Of a stretch of 64,000 bases of DNA, positions 1 to 10,980 are shown piece after piece (position 1 is the stretch's first letter; every line of letters starts with the position of its first letter). The notes below the pieces were generated by a model. The model saw only the letters and a list, made by a program, of their open reading frames with translations, searched no databases and was not told the origin of the DNA. The stretch comes from Monocercomonoides exilis (lineage: Eukaryota > Preaxostyla > Oxymonadida > Polymastigidae): contig LSRY02000003.1 in NCBI GenBank assembly GCA_001643675.2, positions 499,001 to 563,000 on the forward strand. Reading direction: 5' to 3'. A program made the translations under genes and the position numbers.

Positions 1-614
1 GAATTGGAGCAGGAAGAGGCATTCCAGAGAGGAGAATTGAACAAGGAAGAGCGGGAGTTCTTGGAAGCCAGAGAAAAACAGGCAAGCAAGAGCGCTTGAA
101 GAGTGCTTCAGATAGAGAAATGGATCGGATTACGGAGGCCAAAAGGATGGTTGAAGGAATGAGTCGCACGGAAGCAATGAAATTTACTCTGCAGCAGCAG
201 CAAGAGCCGCTCCCGCAGCCCCGCCACCACATTGGGCCGAGGGCGCCTTCGCCGTCTTCTGCTGCAAAAAGAGGAACAGGTGCTGCTTCTTCTGCTGCTT
301 TTAGTGGAAGTCTTCCAAAGCAGTCGCAGTTGCAACAGCCTCCTCGGCGGGCACATGCGTCTGCTTCTCCTGTTTCTACGGTGATAGAAAAAATTGTCCA
401 CTCGCCTTCTATCTCTCCAGCAACGCAGCAGAGTACGAGCTTTTCGGATGCTGTCGTTCATGACATATCTCGTGTGCGCAGAGACGCACCGCCTGCTGCA
501 CGAACATGGAACACATCTTCAAATCCCCGTTCAATAAGCAAATTCAAAGGCGTGCCGCCGCCGTCTCCGCAGCCGCTTACTGACCAGTTGCTTCATAAAT
601 CTCGTGGTTTATAA
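1..614 (+). CDS. 3' end of a coiled-coil / low-complexity protein, partial
   Basis: The gene enters from the left edge and ends at TAA 612-614. The last 170 residues or so read in frame 3: a charged helical stretch (DREMDRITEAKRMVEG near base 115), a glutamine run, then a Pro/Ser/Ala/Arg-rich tail. Upstream, bases 1-99, the more protein-like reading is in frame 1: a Glu/Arg/Lys-rich helix with EFLEAREKQA, closed by TGA at 97-99. The two frames would join as one coiled coil if there is a one-base shift near base 90-96, so either a frameshift or a sequencing error is likely. No catalytic domain is visible and I do not recognise the family. Confidence 0.45.
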   Translation, partial: IGAGRGIPERRIEQGRAGVLGSQRKTGKQERLKSASDREMDRITEAKRMVEGMSRTEAMKFTLQQQQEPLPQPRHHIGPRAPSPSSAAKRGTGAASSAAFSGSLPKQSQLQQPPRRAHASASPVSTVIEKIVHSPSISPATQQSTSFSDAVVHDISRVRRDAPPAARTWNTSSNPRSISKFKGVPPPSPQPLTDQLLHKSRGL

Positions 615-1002
615 TTCTTATCCTTACAAGCTTTCTTCCTTCATTTCATAAAAAAGCACTTTCTCATCAAACTAACTTTTCCAAAATTATTTTATTTTTT
701 TTTTTTTTCATATCACGTGTTGCGAAATGATTTCTTAATGAAACTCAATTGAAATTAAACAACTCTTCCGATGCTTAAATTGTAGCGCTCAACAGAATTT
801 CAATTTTATTTTTTGAAAATTTTCTTTTTTTTCTTTATTAAAATAAAATTTGTGTATTACAAAATGGTTTTTGATATGAATCATTTGTTTTCAAGTGTTC
901 AACGCAAATGTTTATTATTAAATGAATAATATGTGAAAATAAAACAATTATTCTTCTTAAATGAATACCATAAACAATAAAATTGTTATTTCTTTTGTCG
1001 AA
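615..1002. other. intergenic, AT-rich
   Basis: About 390 bases of AT-rich spacer between the coiled-coil gene and the RING gene. It contains poly-T and poly-A runs but no coding frame, RNA gene or recognisable repeat. Confidence 0.6.
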
Positions 1003-2289
1003 ATGGGGAATGAACAAACGTCTTTGATCGACGCTATGTTTACTACTCCCACAAAAGTGCCTAAAAAGAAGATTGTTTGATTAATTTAAGCATTATCCTT
1101 GTTTTGTTATTATTAAAAATTGTTTAAGAATGATGCTGCAAGTAAAAAGCTGTTAGAGGAAACTCAAGTAAATATATATCAAAAACAATTAGCCCCATTC
1201 ATGCCGGTTCTTTCTCTTTCTCTCTCTCTTTTTTTAAAAGCTGAAATTGTTTTTGTGCGAATCAAAAATTGTTTAGGCACTTCTTTCAGAAGAGCTTCCC
1301 CCTGGAGTTGAAGAAGCTGACACATCTCAATGTCAAATATGCTGCTTTAATTTCGAATTCATTAATAAGACATCGTGCTGCGATAATGTTTGTGAGTTTT
1401 TTTGTCTTTCATACGTGCTTATTATTTTATATTTTGTTGAAGGATTTGTGCACAGACTGTTATTTTGCACTTCTATATGACAGTGTTGTTTCAGAGAAGG
1501 TGGAGCTTAAATGTCCTTTTTGTCAATTGGTTTTCTATTTTTATTTTTTCAATTTCATTTTCGTTATCTTTCAATATTTAGGCACCCCTTCTTCTCACTT
1601 TTAAAGCTCCAGAAAATATTCAAGACAAATTGCAAATGATCTCTCAACGAGAAAAAACAGTTAAAAAATCTTCTAATGCAATTCGGCCAACGCCACTTTC
1701 ATTTACCCATGAAGCAGATGAACTTAGGCCTGAAGATATGATTCCTTCAACAACGTTTTGGGGAACCTTGTCCGAAACGGAAAGAGAAATCCTCATGGGA
1801 GCAATGGCTGAAGATGTATGGGATGAAGATTTCGATCCCCGGAAAGTGAATATGGGGAAATTAACAATGATGCAGAGAAAAGGAATGTATATGATGGAGA
1901 GCGGCCAGATGCATTCATCTGGAAGCCATCAAATTGATCAAGAACCAATGGATGACTTTGAGTCCAATCTTTGGCAGCTTAATTTAGAAGCACCGGAGCC
2001 TTCGTTAAAGCTTCAGGATAGAAAAAAGGCTCCAACAGAATCATCTCATTCCACTTCATTTCTCACTCTTCCTCCTCATATGTTTGATTCAATTCTTGCA
2101 ATGTACCCAACAAATTCTTCAAAATCTTCATCACTTAAATCATCTCATAGACCTGCTAATTCTTCACCATCTTCTTCTTCTTCTTCTTCAACATTTCAAC
2201 CCCCGTCTGCAACAGAAAGAGGAAAGCTTCGAGCAAAATTATCTGTGGAGTTGTCTAATTGGCTTAATGAGAACGATGTGAGTGGATAA
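1003..2289 (+). CDS. RING-finger protein, Sip5/DA2-like, five exons
   Basis: Exons 1003-1074, 1129-1167, 1277-1387, 1443-1529 and 1582-2289 join in phase 0 throughout and give 338 residues. The four introns are 54, 109, 55 and 52 bp with 5' sites GTTTGA, GTAAAT, GTTTGT and GTTTTC. Exons 3-4 assemble a cysteine cluster: CQICC, then KTSCCDN joined to DLCTDCYF, then KCPFC. This pattern (CxxC, paired Cys, CTxC, CPFC) is that of Sip5 and DA2-type RING fingers, so zinc binding and a ubiquitin-ligase or adaptor role are likely. After the RING come a helical acidic stretch and a Ser-rich region ending in a short conserved-looking helix. The start is the ATG at 1003 (MGNEQTSLIDAMF). The RING call is good; the family name is a resemblance from memory. 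Confidence 0.72.
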
Positions 2290-2823
2290 TTGTAAAGCTA
2301 TTGTGTATTTGATGTTTTTTTTCTAATTTTTTTTTGAAATTCAATATTATTTATTTTTGTGAACTGTTTTATTTATAAGAATTTAATCATTTCAATTCTT
2401 TTCATTTTTAAGCTGTGGCAAAACATGTTTCTTTTCAATTCACGTGTGTTGAATTTTAATACATGGCTTATCATTTTTGAAATCATATTTTTGTTCGAAT
2501 TTTATTCAAAAAATCTTGCTCAATAAAAATTATCAAATTTTCTTTTCTTTTTTCTTCAATAATTTCAACATAATATTAAGTCAAAATTAACTTATTCAGA
2601 TTTTTTTTTTCTGATATGGGGAAAATTTTTTTCATTTCATGCATTTTCATTGAAAAAGAATACACTTTTTATTGACTTTTTGTGAACAAAAAATATTATA
2701 AAAAAGGGTCCATTTATTAACATTCACAAAATGTCACTATGCTTTATGTTTTGATTTCAATGATGCCTGTTCGAGGATACGATAATCCAATTTTTTTTGA
2801 AATCATATGGGTGATTATTTTTG
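2290..2823. other. intergenic, AT-rich, ends in a dispersed repeat
   Basis: AT-rich spacer without a coding frame. Its last 20 bases or so (2804-2823) are the left half of a dispersed repeat that recurs in the window and is interrupted here by the pogo-like transposon. Confidence 0.55.
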
Positions 2824-2825
2824 TA

Positions 2826-2846
2826 GGGTGATTTATAAACCCGAAC
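2826..2846 (+). repeat. left terminal inverted repeat of the pogo-like transposon
   Basis: 21 bp, preceded by TA at 2824-2825. It pairs with 4830-4850 at 20 of 21 positions. Confidence 0.9.
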
Positions 2847-2929
2847 TTTTTTTTAAATTTGGTTTGAAATAAAAAAAAATTTTTTTTCAAGCAATCATGT
2901 TTTAATTTTGAAAATTGAAATGATCAATA

Positions 2930-4421
2930 TTAAACATAATCAACAAGTTCTCTTTTTACAATTTTTCTGGAATTTTTCTGCTTTGATTCATCATCCAAAA
3001 TATCATCATTCAAAATGTGGGATTTATTAAATCTTCTTTTTTGGGGCTTTTCAGCTGCGAAAAGAATTTTTTCTTCTTTTTCATCACTATTTTCTTTTCT
3101 TTTCTTATCTTCTTTCATTTTCTTTTCTTTTTTCCATTCTTCAAGAAATTTTTGTTCAGTTATAATTTTTCCATAAAAATCAAACCTGTGTGTTCTCTTT
3201 TTCAGTGTTACCGAAGGTTCCTTTGGAAGTGTTGATAGTACTGAATGCCACTCGTTTGAAAGCACGCCGCTTTTCTTGAACGAAGAAACAACAGTTGCAG
3301 GAAGTAATGCTGTCTGAAGAGCTTGTGGAAGAACGTTGGAAATGGCCTCACGTCGAAGAGAAATGGTAGAATCTGGAGGCACAGAGTAAAGAGAGTTGAT
3401 GCATTTTTTGAGGACAGCAAACACACCACGATCAAGAGGTTGTGTGATGTGTGAACTGTGTGGAATAAAAGTGACGACGTCAATGTTGTTATCAGCAAAT
3501 TTCTGCCAAATGTCAGGCTGAGCCCGAGAAGAATGAGAATCCAAAAGAAGAAGACATCTCTCGTTGGTTTTCATTATTATTTTCCTTCTTTCGATGATCC
3601 CAGTTAATAAAACCTCTTCTGCGTATCTTTGAAATATGCTTTCCGTCATCCATCCATCGTTGTTATCCCAAACATCAATGAATGCGCTCAGAAGAACTCG
3701 CATTTCCTTTGGTAATTTGTGGCATGGCCACAACACAATGCTTTTGAGAGAATATCCATCTGCAGCAGCTGTTACAACCAAAGTGGCATTTGGCATGTTT
3801 GTGGGTGTTGTATGAAATCCAGCTGGAACTCCTGTGGGGTGAATCACAAGAGTTTTGAAGGAATCCGATAAGCGGAGTGAAGATTCATCGGTGTTAAAGA
3901 TTAAAGAAGGTGAATAATGATGTGAATTGTGAAGATTTTGCAGAAGCTCGTAGAAAGGAAGAAGAACTTGTTGATTGGATACCGAAAGACGTTGGATATC
4001 CACATTTCTGGGCATGGAAGCTTTGAGCTCAGAATTCCTTTTTGCAAATAGATATGGATATGATTTGGACACACTGGTGTTCTCATCAACATCAGTTTCT
4101 GATCGTCTTTTTTTGTCGGAAAGGACGGATTCCATCTGAAAAATATTTATAATTATAAACGAAAGATAAATAAATGTGAAATCAAACTAATTCTCTTGTT
4201 CTCTTTGCATTTAAACTTGTTCCGGATAAACTTTCGATTTTAATAACTCCAACAATTATATTTTTGTCCTCTTCATTGAATAGTTCTGGCCTGCCAGGTT
4301 TTGCAACAGCTCTGCCGCTTTCAATTGCTGAAACTGCTCTTATTATTGCTGAACGAGAGAACTCTTTGGTATTTATTGCGTCAACGATTCTGACATGTCC
4401 ATCAACAACTATGCGCGCCAT
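2930..4421 (-). CDS. pogo/Tigger-type DDE transposase, two exons
   Basis: Exon 4188-4421 and exon 2930-4135 are joined across a 52-bp intron (4136-4187, GTTTGA...TTTCAG) in phase 0. The first exon encodes a helix-turn-helix region with a GRPELFNEEDK-like segment typical of CENP-B/pogo DNA-binding domains. The second encodes the DDE_1 catalytic fold: NTDESSL (first Asp), LLLLDSHSSRAQPD (second Asp) and HITQPLDRGVF (third Asp). All three acidic residues are present. The C-terminus is Lys/Glu-rich. The frame is open upstream from an ATG at 4520 apart from one TGA at 4431-4433. Translation may therefore begin at the ATG at 4421, or the N-terminus has been damaged by a nonsense change. Confidence 0.85.
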
Positions 4422-4640
4422 GCGTTCTAATCAATTTTCAATTCTTCGATATTCAAATGACATCATTTTTTCTCGAAGAATTAACTGTCCACGTTCTTTT
4501 TTATTTTTAACAACACTCATAACAAAAAAATTCTGGTAATGATCATTTTTTATTTTTAAAAAAAAATTTTTTTTGTAATGAAAAAAAATTAAAAAAATAT
4601 TTTCGATTAAATTCTAACTTAGTCAGCCCCGTTGCTATTA

Positions 4641-4710
4641 CCTAATCTCCTCAGGGGAGGCACTAATCAGAGATGGAGGAGCTAACCCCCCCATCAGAGA
4701 TTAGGTATAG
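4641..4710. repeat. GC-rich imperfect hairpin inside the pogo-like transposon
   Basis: TACCTAATCTC near 4641 is complementary to GAGATTAGGTA near 4700, and GGAGG/CCTCC runs lie between them. This short structured, GC-rich patch lies in very AT-rich DNA between the transposase start and the right terminal repeat. It could be a transposase-binding site, promoter structure or a nested tiny element. I could not make it fold as a tRNA. Confidence 0.5.
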
Positions 4711-4829
4711 TAATTTAATCTAGAATTTCAGTCATTGATTTTTCCTTATATACTGAAAACAATATAAAAAATATAAAAAGTGTGAAAAATCAACTTATTA
4801 TTAAAAAAAAAGTCCGGGTTATTAAAAAA

Positions 4830-4850
4830 GTTCGGGTTAATAAATCACCC
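4830..4850 (-). repeat. right terminal inverted repeat of the pogo-like transposon
   Basis: 21 bp, followed by TA at 4851-4852. It pairs with 2826-2846. An imperfect second GGGTTATTAA-like copy lies just inside it near 4816-4825. Confidence 0.9.
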
Positions 4851-4852
4851 TA

Positions 4853-5722
4853 ATCATAACTTTTTTCGGGGCGTTTGGTTTTCAAAAAATATTTGTTTTT
4901 GGAAAAAAATTTTGTTTCAAATGTTTATTTTATAACAACTGTATTTAATATAAATGTTTTTGCTCGAATAAATATGATGATTTCTCTTGCAAGCCTTTTT
5001 ATTTTTCATTATTTTTCCGTTAATATTTGAATGAAAATTTCGCACAGTAATTTTTGAAAGAAAAAATATGATATCAAAAATAATTCTCCATATTTTTTTC
5101 ATACAAAAATCTCAATGCAAAAAAATTTCTTGAATATCAATAAAAAAAAGTTTAAAAGTTAAAAGGCTTATTGAATGCATTTGAATCTTTGATTCGGAAA
5201 AACCATTTGTTTTTAATAATAATTATCATTCTTTTTCTCTTTTGAATTACAATTTTCTTTCAAAAACCAACAATCTTTGAAAAGTCAACACACTGAAAAA
5301 AGAAATGACATCAAAAACAATAACTCAAATAGATAACGCATTCTCGTCAAGGTCGTAATTTTTTTGCAAAATGGAATTTGCTTCTCTTAATTGTTTCTCA
5401 GATTATTCTTAAATTATTTTAAAATAATATGAGAATATTTTTATTATAATGACAACAATTATGTTTATGCATGGGAATGTTATTCTAACAAAAAATTTAA
5501 GTTTAAAAAGTTTGGAACAATACATTGTTATTTTCACAAAAACAAAAAAATGCCTTCCTTCATCAAAGAAGTGTTATGGATTTATTGTTTCCATAATTAT
5601 GATGATAATAATAATTATAATAAACAAAAAACAAATAAAAAACAAATAAAAAATATTGATCGAGAATTTTTATATAAAAAAATTTTCTAACTTGTATAAA
5701 AAATCATTCGAATAAAACCACA
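4853..5722. other. intergenic, AT-rich, with dispersed-repeat fragments
   Basis: No coding frame supported by composition or motif. 4853-4872 is the right half of the dispersed repeat split by the transposon. About 5010-5095 is another diverged copy (TTTTTGAAAGAAAAAATATG...). Confidence 0.5.
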
Positions 5723-6447
5723 CCATTTATTATTCAAATTTGGTAAACTTATAATGCAAAATTAATAAAAATGAGTATTTTTTGTAAAAAAAATTATTTT
5801 GTATTAAGCCTTCCATTGATTGAGTGTCGAAAAGTGATTAAAATACAATATTCAGTCAATGTTCAAAATATTGATGAGAAATTGAACCTCTAATATTATT
5901 ATTTGTGAATTAACATGAAAATTTCTGACTTTTCTGATAAAAATCATCATCTTTGAAAACTAATAATTATCAAATAAATTCATCTCACATTGTTTAACTA
6001 TGAATTGTTCAATCAAAATATGTCATTTGTATCATTTCAAGATTTTGAAAACATTATTTTTTCATCATTGAAAAAATCTTTGAATGTTTTTTCAAAATTC
6101 ACTTTTTATTTATATATGCTTATCTGTATAAATTACTATACAAATAATATATTTTGATTGAACAATTCATAGTTAAACAATGTGAGATGAATTTATTTGA
6201 TAATTATTAGTTTTCAAAGATGATGATTTTTATCAGAAAAGTCAGAAATTTTCATGTTAATTCACAAATAATAATATTAGAGGTTCAATTTCTCATCAAT
6301 ATTTTGAACATTGACTGAATATTGTATTTTAATCACTTTTCGACACTCAATCAATGGAAGGCTTAATACAAAATAATTTTTTTTACAAAAAATACTCATT
6401 TTTATTAATTTTGCATTATAAGTTTACCAAATTTGAATAATAAATGG
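5723..6447. repeat. long inverted repeat: two 310-bp arms around a 105-bp spacer
   Basis: The arms are 5723-6032 and 6138-6447. They are reverse complements of each other with only a few mismatches, which lie near the inner ends. The spacer 6033-6137 is AT-rich and non-coding. The structure has the shape of a foldback element or a non-autonomous transposon with very long terminal repeats. I see no clear target duplication. The near-identity of the arms implies either recent origin or ongoing conversion. Confidence 0.9.
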
Positions 6448-6501
6448 CGTATTTCTTCATTTCCTTTTTTTCATGAGATGAATAGGTTTCAAATGATATT
6501 T

Positions 6502-6770
6502 GGGGGAAAATACGGACTTTCAAGCTTTTTATGCACAAAGCACAAACATTTTGTTCCACTCAAAACTTTATTTCTCTATCTCAGATTTCAAAATTATTTT
6601 GATTTTCATATCTGAAAGCAGGCACCATTGAAATTAAATCATGAAGTTTTGCGACATTCTGCATTTGTCAAAAAATGGACACATTTTCGTTGTGTTTTTT
6701 GATAGAAAAAAGTCAATGAATAGTGCATAATTTTTCAATGAAAAAGCTTGAAGTCTCATATTTTCCCCAT
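6502..6770. mobile_element. MITE, family with GGGGAAAATA ends, copy 1
   Basis: The ends GGGGAAAATACGGACTTTCA... and, on the other strand, GGGGAAAATATGAGACTTCA... form inverted repeats of about 30 bp around 210 bp of AT-rich DNA. No coding capacity. A second copy with matching ends and length lies at 62261-62533. Confidence 0.75.
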
Positions 6771-7054
6771 TTGATAAAGGTTTAGCTTTTTTATGATTTT
6801 TTCCATATCTTCGTATTGTTTATTGAAGATTTCCATTTGTTTTTCCAACCAGACTTTTTTAACAACAATAATTCTTAGTTTTCAAATGTTTGTGAATAAA
6901 AAGGTACTGATCTTTGTTTCAATTCAAATAAACACAAATTTTTTTCATATGAATTGTTTATTTTTTAACTTTAATTATTCTGATTGTTTGAATACAAAAC
7001 AATTGAGCTTTCCCATAATTATAGCAAAAATAATTTGATTTAAAAAAACTCTTC

Positions 7055-8991
7055 ATGCTCATGTCAAAAGCAACAGATTTTAAAACTGCATCAAAAAATA
7101 GTTTCAAAACTATGGATATGATGACAGTGAATGAAGAGATTGAATATTTTAAAAGTGGTTTTTATTAAAAAGTATATTCTTTGAAATTTGGTGCTCATAA
7201 CTGACAAATATTTTTTATCTTTTTTTTCAACAGAAATCCGGAAAAAAGAAATTGGAGAATTGGAGCCGCTGCTGATAAGATTTTATCATTTGCTAAAATT
7301 ATTGAAACCCAAGATTCATGAGTTCTACAAATCTTTTAAACACAAATACATTATTAATAAATTGAAGGACAGCTGTGGAGCTGTTGAAAGTCCTCGCGAA
7401 GTTTTGGCAGCTCGCGTTCTTGGGGGAATATCCCGAATTTTATGCCTTTCCAGCGATCTTTTTGAAGGAATATATAAAATGAGAATGAGAAAACTATCTA
7501 AGCCAGCGAAAAGACTAGCAAAATCAATTTCACTGTTTTCTGAAGAGGAAAGATACGAAGACATTGATTACGAACTGGGTCATTTGTGCGAACAGGATGA
7601 TGAAGATATTTGCCTGAATACAATTGCTTATTATAGATATCAAACAGTCAAATATGGTATTGAAATCTTTTTTGAGCAGTAATTTATTTCAAGAAATGTT
7701 TTAATTATTTATTTCTTTGACTTTAGGAGGCACTCCAATTATTGGAGAGGAAAGACATGCTTTTGTTGGGAATTGGCTGTTTAACCTTTTATCAAACAAA
7801 TATCATTCTGTTGTTATCGAAACAATCAAAATGACGAAAAAGCTGTCATCACTAAGAGTTTATTTGATATTTGGCAAGACGGTCAAAAAGAACAACATTT
7901 TGGCTCTTGATTCGTTTCTTCCAGATCCAAATGCATTCAATTCCAAACAAGCCTCTGCTGGATTGCCCAAATGCAATTCTTCTGACTGGATTCCGCCTGT
8001 GTACTCACGCGGTGCAATTTGCTGCATGGCATTTCAAGCCTTCGAGTGCTTGTGCAGGCTTTCAGCCAAACACATTTATGCATTTGTTCATATATTAACT
8101 TGTCAGGACAGAATTGTGGAAAAGGTGTTTTGTTATTTGTTTGGAAGCTGGACTGAAGAAGAATGGAAGGCTATTTTCCCTGGAAGCAGATTTTTGGATG
8201 CAAGTTGCCCTGATATTTATTCTTCAGGTGGCGCCAACTTCCAACACATGATCGATGGGTTGTATTGCGAAGAGCAAAGTGTGCAAAAAATGATTTCAAA
8301 GTTTCAGATGTGTGCAATTATGTTCATCAGATGCTTCCTTGTGAAGCAGACTTATGAGTCAATCACTCGATGCATGAAAAGAGATGTTATGAGAAGAATA
8401 GCTTCATTGTTTTGTGACACGACCAATGATAAGTTGAGACTGGAGGCAGCAAAGGCACTTTTGGATGGATGGGTCTGTGTATCATTGGAGGCACAAATAC
8501 GTCCACTTCGGGAGGATGTTGATGAAGAAGATATTGAAAATTACTCGTGCCTTCCGCAACCTTTGCGCGGAGAGCTAAAAGCAATGTTAGCAGAGGCGTG
8601 CGAAGAAGAAGGAGTTATTGACACGTTGAATGCCCATTTGGCTCCAAATTTATCAGAAGATGTTGTCAAAGCGAAGAAGGATGAACGAATAAGAAGAAGG
8701 CTGAAGGCAAAATGTGACCCAAGCATTTGCCCGGTTTGCGCCATGTATGCAGATGCAGATATCAATTATAATGAAATGGGAAGAGAAGATAAAAAAGAGA
8801 AAGAAAAGAGAGTGAAAGATACAGAGGTACAATTTCATGATCTTTTGGATTCAACAGTCAAAGAAGAAGAAAAATATTTTGGACTGTTAAAAAAATGTAT
8901 GAATGCAGGTGAAATGTCTTCAAATGTGTATTCGAAGATTCTATTTGGTGATGATTGGGCGAGCTATTATTATATTGACGATTGTTATTAG
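7055..8991 (+). CDS. conserved-looking protein of unknown function, three exons
   Basis: Exons 7055-7157, 7234-7656 and 7727-8991 join in phase 1 both times and give 596 residues. The introns are 76 bp (GTTTTT...ACAG) and 70 bp (GTATTG...TTAG). I do not recognise the family. The protein is largely helical with scattered cysteines (RGAICCMAFQAFECLCRL; FQMCAIMFIRCFL), no signal peptide and no clear membrane span. A charged acidic and basic helix near the C-terminus surrounds a CDPSICPVCAMY motif, which might bind metal. The start could be ATG 7055 or the in-frame ATG at 7061. The exon joins are convincing because alternative frames carry stops. It could be an ARM-like helical repeat protein; that is a guess. 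Confidence 0.62.
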
Positions 8992-9073
8992 ACTAAGTGG
9001 AGTCTTTAGACGAAGAAGAAAAGAAAGATCATTGAAAGGAGCAAAAATGAGTATGATGATTTTCATGAATAAT

Positions 9074-9119
9074 GAAGAAGAAGAAGAAGAAGAAGAAGAA
9101 GAAGAAGAAGAAGAAGAAG

Positions 9120-9149
<30 letters not shown>
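9074..9149 (+). repeat. (GAA)n microsatellite
   Basis: About 25 uninterrupted GAA units, 80 bases downstream of the unknown gene. The reading frames through it are poly-Glu, poly-Lys and poly-Arg and have no other support. Confidence 0.95.
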
Positions 9150-9151
<2 letters not shown>

Positions 9152-9599
9152 TTTATGTATTTATTTGCCTGTTCAATTGTTCACGAAGCTTTTGAGGACT
9201 TCATTTTGGGATATATTTTTTGACAATTTGATACAGAACTTTATTTTGCTATTTTGAAAAGAATTTTTGTTTATTTTTTGAAAGCTTATGGATTCCTGTT
9301 AAAACAAGAATGTTGTGAAGATTTTTCATCTATTTTTGGTAAATTCAAGAAAATCAAATGATTCCCAATTCAAATTCTCTTTTTCTCAAAAATTCATAAA
9401 ACCAATTTTTGTTGAGTGTTGATTTTTGAATAGTTCGTTCGATATTTCATAAAAAATTTAGAAATGAAACGAAATACATCAGAATATTTCAAGAAGATTT
9501 TGTAATTTGAGATTGTTGGTGCTTTTTGTCTTCAAACCGTTTGGCAACTGAATGAAAATTCAACAAGCTCAAAAAACAGCATCTGTTTCTGATTTTTCA

Positions 9600-10980
9600 T
9601 GTTTCTCTAAATGCAGATAATGTTGAATGTTTTCGTTATGAAATTGAAAAAAAAACACACTTGTCAAAATGACCTTCTCATCTTTCTTGTTCAAAGTTTT
9701 TCTTTTTCATTTGCTTTTCTTTCTTTCCTTCTTTCTGCTGACAGCTTCCCTCTGACTTCATCAACATGCATCAATTGCCTCTGTCTTTTGAACTTTGTCA
9801 TCTCATTCGCTTCTCCAATCTTCTGCTTCTTTTTCAGCCCCATTTCTTCTTTCTTCATCTGCAACTCTTATTTTTTTAGCTTCCATTTTTGTTGCTAATA
9901 TTCATTCATTATCATCATCATTTCCTCCTCATATACTCCTCTCATTGAGATCTCCTCTTTCTTTATCATCCACTGCGATTCTTCTTTGTTCTTCATTCTG
10001 TTCATCTTCACCTTCCACAGCTCTTCCTTCTTCTCCTTCTGTTTCTGCTTTGTGATTCATTCTCTTTCACCTCTTTTGTCTGTTTGATCTTCTCTTTCTC
10101 TTTCTCTCTTTCTTTAATGTGCCTCTGCTAAGAGATCTTCATTCTGATCTCTCTGCCTCTTTCTTCCTTTCCTTCGATAACTTTCACATTGACTTCCATC
10201 ACACAGTCTTTTCTCGCTTTTCTGTTGTTCGTTCATTCTTGTGATTATAATGGCAATATCCTCTTTGAAATATTTCTTATTCATCATCATCTTCTTCTTC
10301 CCTTTTCTCTCTTCCTCTGCTCATCATTTTTCGTTTTTGTTTCCTTTTCTTTTCGCTGAAATTTCCTCCCTGTGCTTTGCTTCTGGCTCAACTGCTTCCT
10401 CCTTCTCCAAAAAAAAATAATTTCATTGAAGATTTTCTTCAATTCCACTGCTCATCTGCAAGTCAACTTTCTTTTTGATTGTTTTGTGTTTTGTCTGTTG
10501 GTGTGTTTCTTCTTTCTCCTTCATCAACCCATCTTTCATTTTCTTTTTCACTTTTCTGGCTTTTCTTCTTCAAAACCATCTAATCTTTCACTCTTTCAAT
10601 ATTTTGGATTAAAAAATAATAATCACTTCAAAAAAAATAACGATAGCAAACCTTCTAATCATTTTTATAAGCAATTTTCTGTTTTTTTATCCCATTGGCA
10701 ACTGCTTTCTTCAATTCAATTTCATTATTCCTTCCTTTTTCAAGTGTTTCATCATCTGATTCTCCAATCATCCTTTCCGTCAGTTGTTTCTCCATCAAAT
10801 GCATCGATTTCTGGTCCTTCTGAAAAATGCGAAGTTCATGCATTTTGCTCAATTCCAATCTCATCATCATTGAAAAATATCCTGTTTTATGTCAGTAAAT
10901 ATCATCTCCAATTCCCTTCCCAATCCCTTCACCCTGGGCACTTTCCATATGAATTTGCTGGCTCAACTCCATAGTCACCC
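9600..10980 (-). pseudogene. decayed coding-like region, minus strand
   Basis: On the minus strand this stretch reads as interrupted Glu/Lys-rich polypeptide, for example EGEEGRAVEGEDEQNEEQRR near 10,000 and MEKQLTERMIGESDDETLEKG near 10,770. Stops and frame changes occur every 50-90 codons. Base composition (purine-rich on the minus strand) differs from the AT-only spacers around it. I think it is a decayed gene, possibly of the surface-pseudokinase family 1 kb downstream, but no diagnostic motif survives. Confidence 0.3.

Larger units (their letters stand above)
2826..4850 (-). mobile_element. complete pogo/Tigger-like DNA transposon (Tc1/mariner superfamily)
   Basis: The element is 2025 bp. 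Its ends are 21-bp inverted repeats at 2826-2846 and 4830-4850, each starting GGGTGATTTAT and ending ACCCGAAC, with one mismatch between them. TA dinucleotides flank both ends (2824-2825 and 4851-4852), the target duplication of Tc1/mariner and pogo elements. Removing the element and one TA restores a dispersed repeat seen intact elsewhere, which confirms both boundaries. Inside, on the minus strand, lies a spliced DDE transposase. A GC-rich hairpin-forming stretch sits upstream of the transposase near 4641-4710. Confidence 0.9.

Noticed and set aside
4641-4710. tRNA-like gene in the GC-rich hairpin
   Set aside because: No acceptor, D and T-arm set could be folded by eye, and no CCA or B-box pattern is convincing.
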